Of a DNA stretch of 64,000 nucleotides, positions 46,084-54,466 are shown piece by piece. The number at the start of each line of letters is the position of its first letter. Position 1 is the stretch's first letter. Both the position numbers and the translations under genes were made by a program. The notes below the pieces were generated by a model. The model was not told where the DNA came from and did no database searches. It saw nothing but the letters and a program-made list of their open reading frames with translations. Source of the DNA: REEB95 sp035934235 (GTDB lineage Bacteria; Pseudomonadota; Alphaproteobacteria; ATCC43930; CGMCC-115725); NCBI GenBank assembly GCA_035934235.1, contig DASYYB010000045.1, forward strand, positions 8,664 to 72,663, read 5' to 3'.

Positions 46084-46899
46084 TCAGTTCGCCGGCGCCC
46101 AGGCTGTCAGGTTGATCGTCTGAAAGCTTGCGACGACGCGGCCGCCCGCCGCAGCCGCACGGTCGCGATAGAGCGAAGCGGCGCGCGCCAACGTGCCGCG
46201 CCGGGTCGGCGCCTTACGCCGCTCGCGCTGGGCGTTGGTCTCGCCCATGGCGCGCAGATCGCGCATCAGCGCGAACGCGTCGGTGTACTCGACGTCGGTA
46301 CGATCGCCGTCAACCACCGGCTCGACGAAGCCCGCGCGCTGAAGCAAGCCACCGACATCGCGTAAATCCGCGAAGGGCGACACCCGCGGACTGGCGCCGC
46401 CGACGCTTTCGAGTTCGGCCTCGATCAGCGCGGCATGCAGCACACTCAGCGTCTCGCCGCCGAACAACGTCGCCAGCAGCAGCCCGCCGGGCCTCAGCAT
46501 GCGGCGCAATTGCAGCAACGTGCCGGGCAGATCGTTGACCCAGTGCAGCACCAACGGGCTGAGCACGAGGTCGAAGGCCTCCGACGCGAACGGCAGCGCC
46601 TCGAGATCGACCACGGCGGCCGGGCGCGGCGCTTGGCGGGCCAAATCTTCGGACGGGTCGGCAGACACCAGGCGGCCGACGCTGTCGCGACCGTCGAGCG
46701 CACGCGCCATCAGCCCGCTGCGACAGCCGAGATCGAGCGCCACCGGAAACTGCCGCTTGATCTCGCCGAGACGCTCGGCGAGGTCTGCCGCCGCCCGCTC
46801 GAACAGAAACTCGGCGCCGAGCCCGAGCCGCGCGGCGCGCGCACGATGCCGGCGCACGGCGTGCGGATCGAAAATACGCAGCGGATCGATCGGTTTCAT
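46084..46899 (-). CDS. BioC/NDUFAF5-like SAM-dependent methyltransferase-fold protein
   Basis: A 271-residue class I methyltransferase-fold protein. Motif I LDLGCRSGLMARAL, a following acidic residue region VSADPSEDLA and the FDLVLSPLVLHWVNDLPGTL stretch match the BioC/NDUFAF5 group. The opening IFDPHAVRRHRARAA is typical of the alphaproteobacterial relatives of the human complex I assembly factor NDUFAF5, which hydroxylates an arginine rather than methylating. The exact activity here is open. It is divergent from comF. Confidence 0.8.
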   Translation of the reverse strand: MKPIDPLRIFDPHAVRRHRARAARLGLGAEFLFERAAADLAERLGEIKRQFPVALDLGCRSGLMARALDGRDSVGRLVSADPSEDLARQAPRPAAVVDLEALPFASEAFDLVLSPLVLHWVNDLPGTLLQLRRMLRPGGLLLATLFGGETLSVLHAALIEAELESVGGASPRVSPFADLRDVGGLLQRAGFVEPVVDGDRTDVEYTDAFALMRDLRAMGETNAQRERRKAPTRRGTLARAASLYRDRAAAAGGRVVASFQTINLTAWAPAN

Positions 46900-46962
46900 G
46901 GCGCATCATCGCCTTGGCCTGCGCCGATTGACAAGGCGGCTGCCATCGCCTGAGATCGTGTC

Positions 46963-47712
46963 ATGGGGGGATTGATCCGGGCTCTCGACCCGCGCCGTGT
47001 CGGCGCGGCCATGCTCGATCTGCTGCTGCCGCCGCGCTGCCTCAAATGCGGCGTCGAGATCGGCGGCGACGGCGCCTTGTGCGCCGAATGCTGGCGCGGC
47101 ATCGCTTTCCTGCAACCGCCATGCTGCGCGCGCTGCGGCCTGCCGTTCGAGGTCGATCTGGGCGCCGAGGCGATTTGCGGCGCGTGCGCGCGCGAGGCGC
47201 CGCTTTACGCACGCGCACGTGCGGCGTTGCGCTATGACGAGGCCAGCCGGACGTTGGTGCTCGCCTTCAAGCACGGCGACAAGCTGCAACTGGCGCCGGC
47301 GCTCGGCCGGTTCATGCGCCGGGCCAGCGCCGAGCTCCTGGCGACCTGCGACGTCATCGCTCCCGTGCCGCTGCATTGGACGCGGCTGTTCACGCGCCGT
47401 TACAACCAGGCCGCCGTTCTCGCCCACGCTCTCGTCCGTGACGGCGGCCCACCCGTTGTCGCGGACCTGCTCGAACGGCGCCGCGCCACGCCGTCGCAAG
47501 GCCGCAGCGGCCGCGCCGAGCGGCGGCGCAACGTCCGGGGCGCTTTCGCCTTAAAGCGAGGCCGCAGCGTCACTGGCCGCCGCGTATTGCTGGTCGACGA
47601 CGTTCTCACCACCGGCGCCACAGTCTCGGAATGCGGCCGCACCCTGCTCGACGCCGGCGCAACCGCTGTCGATGTCCTGACGCTGGCGCGAACGGTGCGC
47701 CCCGATCTGTGA
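46963..47712 (+). CDS. ComF-family phosphoribosyltransferase-like protein
   Basis: A 249-residue ComF-type protein. An N-terminal double zinc-finger (CLKCG, CAECW, CCARCG, CGACA) is followed by a phosphoribosyltransferase fold with the PRPP loop VLLVDDVLTTGATV. ComF proteins are linked to DNA uptake in competent bacteria, but many carriers are not known to be competent. FKHGDKLQLAPAL and RRYNQA are family blocks. It is upstream of grxC with about 36 bases between. Confidence 0.85.
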   Translation: MGGLIRALDPRRVGAAMLDLLLPPRCLKCGVEIGGDGALCAECWRGIAFLQPPCCARCGLPFEVDLGAEAICGACAREAPLYARARAALRYDEASRTLVLAFKHGDKLQLAPALGRFMRRASAELLATCDVIAPVPLHWTRLFTRRYNQAAVLAHALVRDGGPPVVADLLERRRATPSQGRSGRAERRRNVRGAFALKRGRSVTGRRVLLVDDVLTTGATVSECGRTLLDAGATAVDVLTLARTVRPDL

Positions 47713-47748
47713 GTTGATTTAACCATGTGCGCGACCAGATAATCGGGT

Positions 47749-48012
47749 GTGGCCAAGGTCGAGCTCTATACCACCATGTTCTGCCCCTACTGCGCGCGGG
47801 CCCGCAACCTGCTGCAAAAAAAGGGCGTGCGCTTCACCGACATCGACGTGATGGGCGACGACGACAAGCGCGAGGAAATGATCGCGCGCGCCGGCGGCCG
47901 ACAGACCGTGCCGCAAATCTTCATCGACGGGCGGCACATCGGTGGCTCGGACGAGCTGGTGGCGCTTGATCGCGACGGCAAGCTCAACCCGCTGCTCGGG
48001 CTGTCGCGATGA
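47749..48012 (+). CDS. grxC: Glutaredoxin 3 (dithiol)
   Basis: An 87-residue glutaredoxin with active site CPYC (C12 and C15), the glutathione-binding TVPQIFIDG and the GGSDEL segment. It reduces disulfides and supports ribonucleotide reductase with glutathione. It starts at GTG 47749. Its stop overlaps the nitrilase-family start by four bases. Confidence 0.95.
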   Translation: MAKVELYTTMFCPYCARARNLLQKKGVRFTDIDVMGDDDKREEMIARAGGRQTVPQIFIDGRHIGGSDELVALDRDGKLNPLLGLSR

Positions 48013-48866
48013 GCGCCCGCTTCAAGGCCGCCTGCATCCAGATGACGTCGGGTGCGGCCATCGAAACGAATGTCAGCGCCGCCAGCGCGCTCGTGCGGCG
48101 CGCACGCGAACAAGGCGCAGATCTGATCATGACGCCCGAGGTTAGCGACATGATCGAACCCAAGCGGGCGTTGGCGCTCGACAAGGCCTACCGCGAGGAG
48201 CAAAACGCGATGGTCGCGGCGTTCCGCGATCTGGCGCGCGAAACCGGCGCGTGGCTGCTGCTCGGCTCGGCGGTGATCCGCGATAAGAACGCCGAGCGGC
48301 TGTCGAACCGCTCGTTCCTGATCTCGCCGCAAGGCGAGATCGCGGCGCGCTACGACAAGATCCACATGTTCGACGTCGACTTGCCGACCGGCGAACGACA
48401 CCGTGAATCGCAGGCCTACAAGCCCGGCGACAAGGCCGTGGTTGCCGAGCTGCCGTGGGGTCGGCTCGGCATGACGATCTGCTACGATCTGCGGTTTCCG
48501 CATCTCTACCGCGCGCTCGCCAAGGCGGGTGCCGATTTCCTCGCGGTGCCGTCGGCCTTCACGGTGCCGACCGGCCGCGCCCATTGGCACGTCCTGCTGC
48601 GCGCCCGCGCCATCGAGAACGGCTGCTTCGTTTTTGCACCGGCGCAATGGGGCGAGCATGGCGGTGGCCGACGCACCTTCGGTCACGCCTTGATCGTCGC
48701 ACCGTGGGGCGAAATCCTCGCCGAAGCCGAAGACGGCACGGGCGTGATCGTCGCCGAGATCGATCCGGCCAAGGTGGCTGAGACGCGGCGCGCCGTGCCG
48801 TCGCTGGCGCACGATCGGCTGTTCGCCGCGCCGAAGCGGCCCGGCACCATCGCCGCCGCCGACTAA
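48009..48866 (+). CDS. Nitrilase-superfamily carbon-nitrogen hydrolase (Nit1-like)
   Basis: A 285-residue amidase with the catalytic triad E44 (TPEVSD), K117 (YDKIHMFD) and C158 (ICYDLRFP). It is closest by eye to the Nit1/Nit2 group, which hydrolyses deaminated glutathione, a useful partner for a glutaredoxin gene. The pairing grxC-nitrilase is common in alphaproteobacteria. The substrate is inferred from family only. It converges with a DUF2892 gene, stops four bases apart. Confidence 0.87.
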   Translation: MSARFKAACIQMTSGAAIETNVSAASALVRRAREQGADLIMTPEVSDMIEPKRALALDKAYREEQNAMVAAFRDLARETGAWLLLGSAVIRDKNAERLSNRSFLISPQGEIAARYDKIHMFDVDLPTGERHRESQAYKPGDKAVVAELPWGRLGMTICYDLRFPHLYRALAKAGADFLAVPSAFTVPTGRAHWHVLLRARAIENGCFVFAPAQWGEHGGGRRTFGHALIVAPWGEILAEAEDGTGVIVAEIDPAKVAETRRAVPSLAHDRLFAAPKRPGTIAAAD

Positions 48867-48870
48867 CGCG

Positions 48871-49089
48871 TCAGTTTTCCCGCGTGACCGTGGTGTCGGT
48901 GGTCATTCCCAAGGTTTCGTAGACCGGACACCAACCGCCGATCGCGGTCAGGATCGGTATGATCCCGATCAAGGCAAGCCAGCGTTCGCCGGCGAACCAG
49001 ATCCAGATACCGCCGATGATCGCCAGACCGATGAGAACGCGAATCAGACGGTCGTGCCAGCCGACATTGAGCTTGAACGTGCGCGCCAT
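48871..49089 (-). CDS. DUF2892-type (YgaP-like) small membrane protein
   Basis: A 72-residue protein with a family opening (FKLNVGWHDRLIRVLIGLAIIGGIW) and two hydrophobic helices, followed by GGWCPVYETLGM, which carries the single cysteine of the DUF2892 group. It starts at ATG 49089. It is downstream of a methyltransferase gene on the same strand. This family often occurs with rhodanese-like sulfurtransferases, but none is attached. Confidence 0.75.
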   Translation of the reverse strand: MARTFKLNVGWHDRLIRVLIGLAIIGGIWIWFAGERWLALIGIIPILTAIGGWCPVYETLGMTTDTTVTREN

Positions 49090-49109
49090 GGCGATTCTCC
49101 CGTAGCGCT

Positions 49110-49658
49110 TCAATCGAGGGCGATTATACCGCCTTTTACCGCCGCGAGACGCTGAATTGCGGCGGGCCGCGGCCGGCTGACGATTCCCTGCTCGAAAGCC
49201 AGCACTGTCAGATGCGGCGTGAACGCCTCGATCAGCTCGTTGGGCCGCAGCAGGAAGTCCGGATTGCTCGGCTTGCCGAACCGCTCGTTGCCGCGCATGA
49301 ACGTTTCGTAGAGCAGCACGCCCGCCGGCGCGAGCGCCGCCGCCAGATCGGTAAAGGCTGGACGGTAGAGATAATTGGTCACGACGATGCCGTCATAGCC
49401 ATCGCCCAACCGCCACGCTTCGCCGTTTTCGAGATCGAGCGCGACGACCCGGCACGCGGCATCGCCGGCAACAGCGACCTGAAGCGCCGTCGTATCGCGA
49501 TCGGCGGCAACGACGTTGTAACCGCGGGCAAGCAGCAGGCGGGTGTGCCGGCCGCCACCGGCAGCGAGATCGAGGACGCGACCACCGGCGCGGATCAGCG
49601 CCGCGTGACGTTCGATCCAAGGCGACGGCGGCGGGTCGAATTCGGTGGGTGGGCGCAT
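49110..49658 (-). CDS. Class I SAM-dependent methyltransferase (TehB-like)
   Basis: A 182-residue methyltransferase. Motif I VLDLAAGGGRHTRLLLARGYNVVAADRD is clear, with DGIVVTNYLYRP as the later catalytic-site region and a C-terminal beta hairpin. Its size and the N-terminal WIERHAALI pattern resemble the small TehB-like group, but the substrate is unknown. I start at ATG 49658. It is divergent from the DUF1178 gene, and lies 20 bases from the DUF2892 gene. Confidence 0.8.
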   Translation of the reverse strand: MRPPTEFDPPPSPWIERHAALIRAGGRVLDLAAGGGRHTRLLLARGYNVVAADRDTTALQVAVAGDAACRVVALDLENGEAWRLGDGYDGIVVTNYLYRPAFTDLAAALAPAGVLLYETFMRGNERFGKPSNPDFLLRPNELIEAFTPHLTVLAFEQGIVSRPRPAAIQRLAAVKGGIIALD

Positions 49659-49732
49659 TAGCACTTGACCCCGGCGGTGGCCAAAACCATCTTGGCGGAA
49701 CGCGCCGCCCATCAAAGGGTTATGTCTCAAGA

Positions 49733-50155
49733 ATGATTTTGTTCAAGCTCAAATGCGAAGCCGGCCACGAATTCGAAGGATGGTTCCGCGACGGCGCCAC
49801 CTTCGACCGGCAGAACACACGCGGTCAGGTCAGCTGCCCGCAATGCGGCAGCAACGACGTCGACAAGGCGCCGATGGCGCCGCGGCCGTTGCGTGCCGCC
49901 GATACGCCGAGCGTGGATCAGACGCCGCCACGCGAGGAAGACGTACGCCGTGCACTCCAGGTCCTGCGTCGGCACGTCGAGACGAACTGCGAGAACGTCG
50001 GGTCCCGGTTCGCCACCGAGGCGCGCGCCATCCACAACGGCACGAGCAAGGCGCGTGGCATCTACGGCGATTCGACGCCGGAAGAATCGCGTGCGCTTGC
50101 CGAAGATGGCATCGACTTCCAGACCATACCCTGGGTCCCACCCAGCGACGCCTGA
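49733..50155 (+). CDS. DUF1178 family zinc-ribbon-like protein
   Basis: A 140-residue protein of the DUF1178 family. The N-terminal part has ILFKLKCEAGHEFEGWFRD and CPQCGS, a likely zinc ribbon; the C-terminal part has ENVGSRFATEARAIHNG and the ending FQTIPWVPP. The function is not known. It precedes pgk by 24 bases on the same strand. Confidence 0.85.
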   Translation: MILFKLKCEAGHEFEGWFRDGATFDRQNTRGQVSCPQCGSNDVDKAPMAPRPLRAADTPSVDQTPPREEDVRRALQVLRRHVETNCENVGSRFATEARAIHNGTSKARGIYGDSTPEESRALAEDGIDFQTIPWVPPSDA

Positions 50156-50179
50156 ACGCGCCCAGCGCGCGGAAATCCC

Positions 50180-51379
50180 ATGCCCCTGTTTCGGACGCTC
50201 GACGACCTCGATCCCAACGGTAAGCGCGTGCTCGTGCGCGCCGATCTCAACGTGCCGGTCGCCGACGGCAAGGTTACCGACGCGACGCGCATCGATCGGC
50301 TGGCACCGACCATCCGCGAGCTGGCCGACAAAGGCGCCCGCGTCATCGTGATCTCGCATTTCGGTCGGCCCAAGGATCGCGAGCCCGATCTGTCGCTGCG
50401 TCCGATCGTGCCGACGCTGGCCGCGGCGCTCGACGGCCGGAACGTGGTCTTTGCCGACGACTGCATCGGTGCGCCCGCACAACGCGCGGTCGAGGGGCTG
50501 CGCAACGGCGGCATCGCGCTGCTGGAAAACCTGCGCTTCCACAAAGGCGAGGAGAAGAACGATCCGGTCTTCGCCAAGGCGCTGGCGGCGCTCGCCGACG
50601 TCTATGTCGACGACGCCTTCTCGGCGGCGCACCGCGCGCACGCCTCGACCGAGGCCGTGGCGCGTCTGCTGCCCGCCTATGCCGGCCGGCTGATGCAGGC
50701 TGAGCTCATCGCGCTCGACAAGGCGCTCGAGAATCCGGCGCGGCCGGTGGCGGCGATCGTCGGTGGCGCCAAGGTTTCGACCAAGCTCAATTTGCTCGAC
50801 AACCTTGTCGGCAAGGTCCAGCTGCTGATCATCGGCGGCGCCATGGCCAATACGCCGCTGCTGGCCGAGGGCAAGTCCGTCGGCAAATCGCTGGTCGAGC
50901 GCGACATGATCGAGACTGCGCGGCGTCTTGTCACCAAGGCGAAGGACGCGGGCTGCGAGCTTGTCCTTCCCGTCGACGTCGTCGTCGCGCCGGCGCTGAG
51001 GGCTGGTGTGCCGGTCGCCACCGTCGCGGCCGATCGCGTTCCCGACAGCCAGATGATCCTCGATATCGGGCCGCGCAGCGTCGCGCTCATCTGCGAGAAG
51101 CTTGCCGCCTGCCGCACGCTGGTATGGAACGGGCCGGTCGGCGCTTTCGAAACCAAGCCGTTTGACCAAGGGACGACCGCCATCGCGCAAAAGGTCGCCG
51201 CGCTGACCCGCGCGGGCCGTCTTGTGAGCGTTGCGGGCGGCGGCGACACGGTGGCGGCGCTGCTGCATGCCGGTGTCGTCGATCAGCTGAGCTATGTCTC
51301 GGCCGCCGGCGGCGCGTTCCTCGAATGGCTCGAAGGCAAGACGCTGCCCGGCATCAAGGCGCTGGAAGTCGGGCGCTAA
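50180..51379 (+). CDS. pgk: Phosphoglycerate kinase
   Basis: A 399-residue glycolytic enzyme that makes ATP from 1,3-bisphosphoglycerate. Blocks: KRVLVRADLNVPV, ISHFGRPK, LLENLRFHKGEEKND, DDAFSAAHRAHAS, VGGAKVSTKL and the ATP-binding GGGDTVAAL. Length normal. It stands without the usual gap or fba neighbours. It converges with the methyltransferase gene, stops seven bases apart. Confidence 0.98.
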   Translation: MPLFRTLDDLDPNGKRVLVRADLNVPVADGKVTDATRIDRLAPTIRELADKGARVIVISHFGRPKDREPDLSLRPIVPTLAAALDGRNVVFADDCIGAPAQRAVEGLRNGGIALLENLRFHKGEEKNDPVFAKALAALADVYVDDAFSAAHRAHASTEAVARLLPAYAGRLMQAELIALDKALENPARPVAAIVGGAKVSTKLNLLDNLVGKVQLLIIGGAMANTPLLAEGKSVGKSLVERDMIETARRLVTKAKDAGCELVLPVDVVVAPALRAGVPVATVAADRVPDSQMILDIGPRSVALICEKLAACRTLVWNGPVGAFETKPFDQGTTAIAQKVAALTRAGRLVSVAGGGDTVAALLHAGVVDQLSYVSAAGGAFLEWLEGKTLPGIKALEVGR

Positions 51380-51386
51380 ATCGAAG

Positions 51387-51857
51387 TCAGAGCCACCGGC
51401 GCACCTGCGCTTTATAGCGCAGCCAGTCGGCCCCGAATTTCCGCTCGAGCTGCGCTTCTTCCCGCCGGACGAAACCATCCATCAAGGGAAGATGGAGCGC
51501 CGTGATAACGAGCGCCGCCGGCGAACCGAACAGCAGCGCCGCGCCGAAGAAAATGAACACGTTGCCGCCGAGATAAAGCGGATTCCGCGAAAATCGATAG
51601 GGGCCCGACGTGATGAGTGCCGCTTGCGGCTCGAGCGAAATGACCCGCATGCGATGCGTGTAAAAATGAAACGTTGCCCAGGCGCGTAACAAAAATCCCG
51701 TGGCCAAGAGAAGCCAAGCGGCGACGCTCGCCGCCGTGCCGTGGAATTCACCGATACCGAGCAACGCATCGATCATCGTGCCGACCCAAGCGACACCGAG
51801 ACCGACGATCACGACGCCGACATTGTGAAGGACGCTTTTGAGAAGGTTGGTGAACAT
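51387..51857 (-). CDS. Isoprenylcysteine carboxyl methyltransferase-like membrane protein
   Basis: A 156-residue membrane protein with three to four hydrophobic helices and the ICMT/PEMT C-terminal SAM-site pattern: LITSGPYRFSRNPLYLGG and RREEAQLERKFGADWLRYKAQVRRWL. Such proteins methylate lipids or small compounds at the membrane; bacterial substrates are poorly known. Start at ATG 51857. It lies 46 bases after the GST gene on the same strand. Confidence 0.82.
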   Translation of the reverse strand: MFTNLLKSVLHNVGVVIVGLGVAWVGTMIDALLGIGEFHGTAASVAAWLLLATGFLLRAWATFHFYTHRMRVISLEPQAALITSGPYRFSRNPLYLGGNVFIFFGAALLFGSPAALVITALHLPLMDGFVRREEAQLERKFGADWLRYKAQVRRWL

Positions 51858-51903
51858 CGAGTCGCCGAACCTCCGACTAAGACGCAATGTCGGCGCCGAA
51901 GCG

Positions 51904-52557
51904 CTAAACCTCGAACTCCGCCAGCACCATCGGCTCGTCCTTGGCGGCCGCAGCCCATTCCCGATAAGGCGCGTGGCGTTCGATCGCGTCGCAGTACGCG
52001 GCGGCGTCCGCGTCGATCGGCACCGCATAGCTGCGCAGGCGGCTCACCACCGGCGCGTACATCGCATCGGCGATGCCGAAGCCACCGAACAGGAAAGCAC
52101 CCCCCGCGCCGAAACGCTGGCGGCAATCGCGCCACAGCGCCGCGACGCGGGCGACATCGGCCTTCGCCTCGTCGGTCAGCGGCCGCGGCTTACCGGAGCG
52201 GCGCATGTTCATCGGCAGATGGCGGCGCAAATTGGCAAATCCGGCGTGCATCTCGGCGCTGACCGAGCGGGCGCGGGCGCGGGCGGCCGGCGCCGCCGGC
52301 CACAAGCCCGCCTTGGGAAAGGTTTCAGCCAAATACTCACCGATCGCCAGCGAGTCCCAGACCGTGACCTCGCCATGCCGCAACGCCGGAACCTTGCCCG
52401 ACGGCGAATGCGTCAGGATCGTCTCCTTGCTGCCCGGCGCGTACAGCGGAATGACCTCCGACTCGAACGCGGCACCGGTCTGCTTGAGCATCAGCCAGGC
52501 GCGCAGCGACCACGACGAATAGTTCTTGTTGCCGATATAGATGGTGATGTCTGCCAT
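51904..52557 (-). CDS. Glutathione S-transferase family protein
   Basis: A 217-residue GST. The thioredoxin-like half has NKNYSSWSLRAWLMLKQTGAAF, with serines at the site that activates glutathione, and PSGKVPALRHGEVTVWDSLAIGEYLAE with the glutathione-binding Pro and Ser. The helical C-terminal domain follows. The sequence resembles the YfcF-like group. Start at ATG 52557, divergent from the M17 peptidase. Substrate unknown. Confidence 0.85.
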   Translation of the reverse strand: MADITIYIGNKNYSSWSLRAWLMLKQTGAAFESEVIPLYAPGSKETILTHSPSGKVPALRHGEVTVWDSLAIGEYLAETFPKAGLWPAAPAARARARSVSAEMHAGFANLRRHLPMNMRRSGKPRPLTDEAKADVARVAALWRDCRQRFGAGGAFLFGGFGIADAMYAPVVSRLRSYAVPIDADAAAYCDAIERHAPYREWAAAAKDEPMVLAEFEV

Positions 52558-52637
52558 CGGGTATCCTCGCGCCGGCAATGTGCCGGGCAGAGGCGTGTCG
52601 CGCAACTGCCGGCTGCGCATGGGGATGGGGACGGATC

Positions 52638-54035
52638 GTGACCGACGACGCGGCGCTCGCAGCGCTGGTTGAAAACGAAGCGGGCGCTATGCCGCTGACC
52701 GTGGTGACGCGCGAGTCGCTCGTGGCGACGCTCGCCACACTGGACCCCGCCGTGGCGCGCTGGGTCGAGGCGACCCGCTTCACGGCCGACGCCGGCCACC
52801 ACCTGCTGGTGCCGGGTGTCGACGGCAAGCCGCTGCGCGTCCTGGCCGCGGCCAGCGAATCGGACCCCATCTGGGACCTGGCTGGCCTGCCGGACGCGCT
52901 GCCCGAAGGCACCTATGCGCTCGACGCCGCCAGCGACGACGCGCACGCCACGCCGCGCGCGCTCGGCTGGGCGCTCGGTGCCTATGCCTTCACGCGTTAC
53001 CGGGCGCGCAAGCACCCGCCGGCCCGTCTCGTCTGGCCGCGCCAGGCCGACCGCAAGCGGGTCGCGCGGCTGGCGCGTGCGCAATGCTGGGCGCGTGACC
53101 TGATCAACACGCCGGCCGAGGCGATGGGCCCTGCCGAACTACAACACGCGGTCGAAACCCTGGCGGCGAAGCACGGCGCGCGCTGCTCAGCCATCGTCGG
53201 CGACGATCTGCTGGCGCGGAACTATCCAACCATCCATGCCGTCGGCCGCGCCAGCAACCGGCCGCCGCGGATCGTCGACCTGACCTGGGGCGATGCACGT
53301 GCGCCCAAGCTGACGTTGGTCGGCAAGGGCGTGTGCTTCGATACCGGCGGGCTTGACCTCAAGACCGCGTCGGGCATGCGCTGGATGAAGAAGGACATGG
53401 GCGGCGCGGCGACGTTGCTGGCGCTCGGCGACGCGATCATGGACGCCGGCCTTGACGTTCGCCTGCGTATCCTGGTGCCGGCGGTCGACAATGCCGTCAG
53501 CGGCAGCGCGTTGCGGCCGGGCGATATTGTGCGCACGCGGCACGGCATGACCGTTGAGATCGGCAACACCGATGCCGAAGGCCGGTTGATCCTGTGCGAC
53601 GCGCTGGCCGAAGCAGCCAGCGAGCGGCCCGACCTGATCGTCGATATCGCCACGCTCACCGGTGCGGCGCGGGTGGCGCTCGGACCCGACTTGCCGGCGC
53701 TATTCGTGCGCGACGATGCGCTTGCGGCATCGCTGCTGGCGGCAGGAACGCGTGAAGGCGATCCGTTGTGGCGTCTGCCGCTGTGGAGGCCCTATCGCGA
53801 GATGCTCAAGACGCCGATCGCCGACATCAACAACGTCAGCGAGGGCCCGTTCGCCGGCGCCATCACCGCGGCGTTGTTCCTGGCCGAGTTCGTGCCAGTG
53901 GAGATTCCCTGGGCGCATCTCGACACGTATGCGTGGAACGGCAAGACCAAGCCCGGCCGGCCGGAAGGTGGCGAGGCTTTGGCGCTGCGCGCGCTCTATG
54001 CCTTCGCCGTCGGGCGCTATGGCGGCAAGCGATGA
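52638..54035 (+). CDS. M17 leucyl aminopeptidase family protein
   Basis: A 465-residue metallopeptidase. Two metal-binding blocks are K230 and D235 in GKGVCFDTGGLDLK and D312, E314 and R316 in NTDAEGRLILCDAL. It removes N-terminal amino acids from short peptides. Start at GTG 52638 with GGGGA upstream; an in-frame ATG at 52578 would overlap the divergent GST start and add a non-family tail. Its stop overlaps the next start by four bases (ATGA). The yej importer that follows on the other strand takes up peptides, which it might process. Confidence 0.92.
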   Translation: MTDDAALAALVENEAGAMPLTVVTRESLVATLATLDPAVARWVEATRFTADAGHHLLVPGVDGKPLRVLAAASESDPIWDLAGLPDALPEGTYALDAASDDAHATPRALGWALGAYAFTRYRARKHPPARLVWPRQADRKRVARLARAQCWARDLINTPAEAMGPAELQHAVETLAAKHGARCSAIVGDDLLARNYPTIHAVGRASNRPPRIVDLTWGDARAPKLTLVGKGVCFDTGGLDLKTASGMRWMKKDMGGAATLLALGDAIMDAGLDVRLRILVPAVDNAVSGSALRPGDIVRTRHGMTVEIGNTDAEGRLILCDALAEAASERPDLIVDIATLTGAARVALGPDLPALFVRDDALAASLLAAGTREGDPLWRLPLWRPYREMLKTPIADINNVSEGPFAGAITAALFLAEFVPVEIPWAHLDTYAWNGKTKPGRPEGGEALALRALYAFAVGRYGGKR

Positions 54036-54463
54036 AGCTCAAACGTGAAACCACGAAGAAACGCACGGCCGAGCCGCCGGCGATCCGGCTTGGGCTCAAG
54101 CCGCCGGGCGGCGGCCGGGTTAGATGGATCAAGGACGGCTTTGCCTGGGATTTGTTCGTGCTATCGCCATTGCTGGGGTTACCGCTGTTCTGGCGCAAGC
54201 TGCACGCCTGGGGCGCATTGATGCTCGGCCTGCTGTTGGCATGGTTCGTCGCTTGGTTCCTGCTCGGCCGTTTCGCCGACGGTCACACGGTGAACGTCGC
54301 TGGCGACGCCTTCGCCGCGATCTTCTTCGTGCTCGACCTGTTTCTGGGCTGGCGCGGCAACCGCATGACGGCGCAGGCTTATGTTCGGCACGGCTGGACC
54401 GTCGACCATCCGGATTATGCCGCCACGCGCAAGCTGATGACGCGCTGGAAGCTCGACAAATAA
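54032..54463 (+). CDS. DUF2628-type membrane protein
   Basis: A 143-residue protein with a basic N-terminal tail, the segment FAWDLFVLSPLLGLPLFWRKLHAW, then two hydrophobic helices and a C-terminal ending NRMTAQAYVRHGWTVDHPDYA. The last part resembles DUF2628, small membrane proteins of unknown role. It is coupled to the M17 peptidase gene and converges with yejF, stops four bases apart. Confidence 0.65.
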   Translation: MKLKRETTKKRTAEPPAIRLGLKPPGGGRVRWIKDGFAWDLFVLSPLLGLPLFWRKLHAWGALMLGLLLAWFVAWFLLGRFADGHTVNVAGDAFAAIFFVLDLFLGWRGNRMTAQAYVRHGWTVDHPDYAATRKLMTRWKLDK

Positions 54464-54466
54464 CGA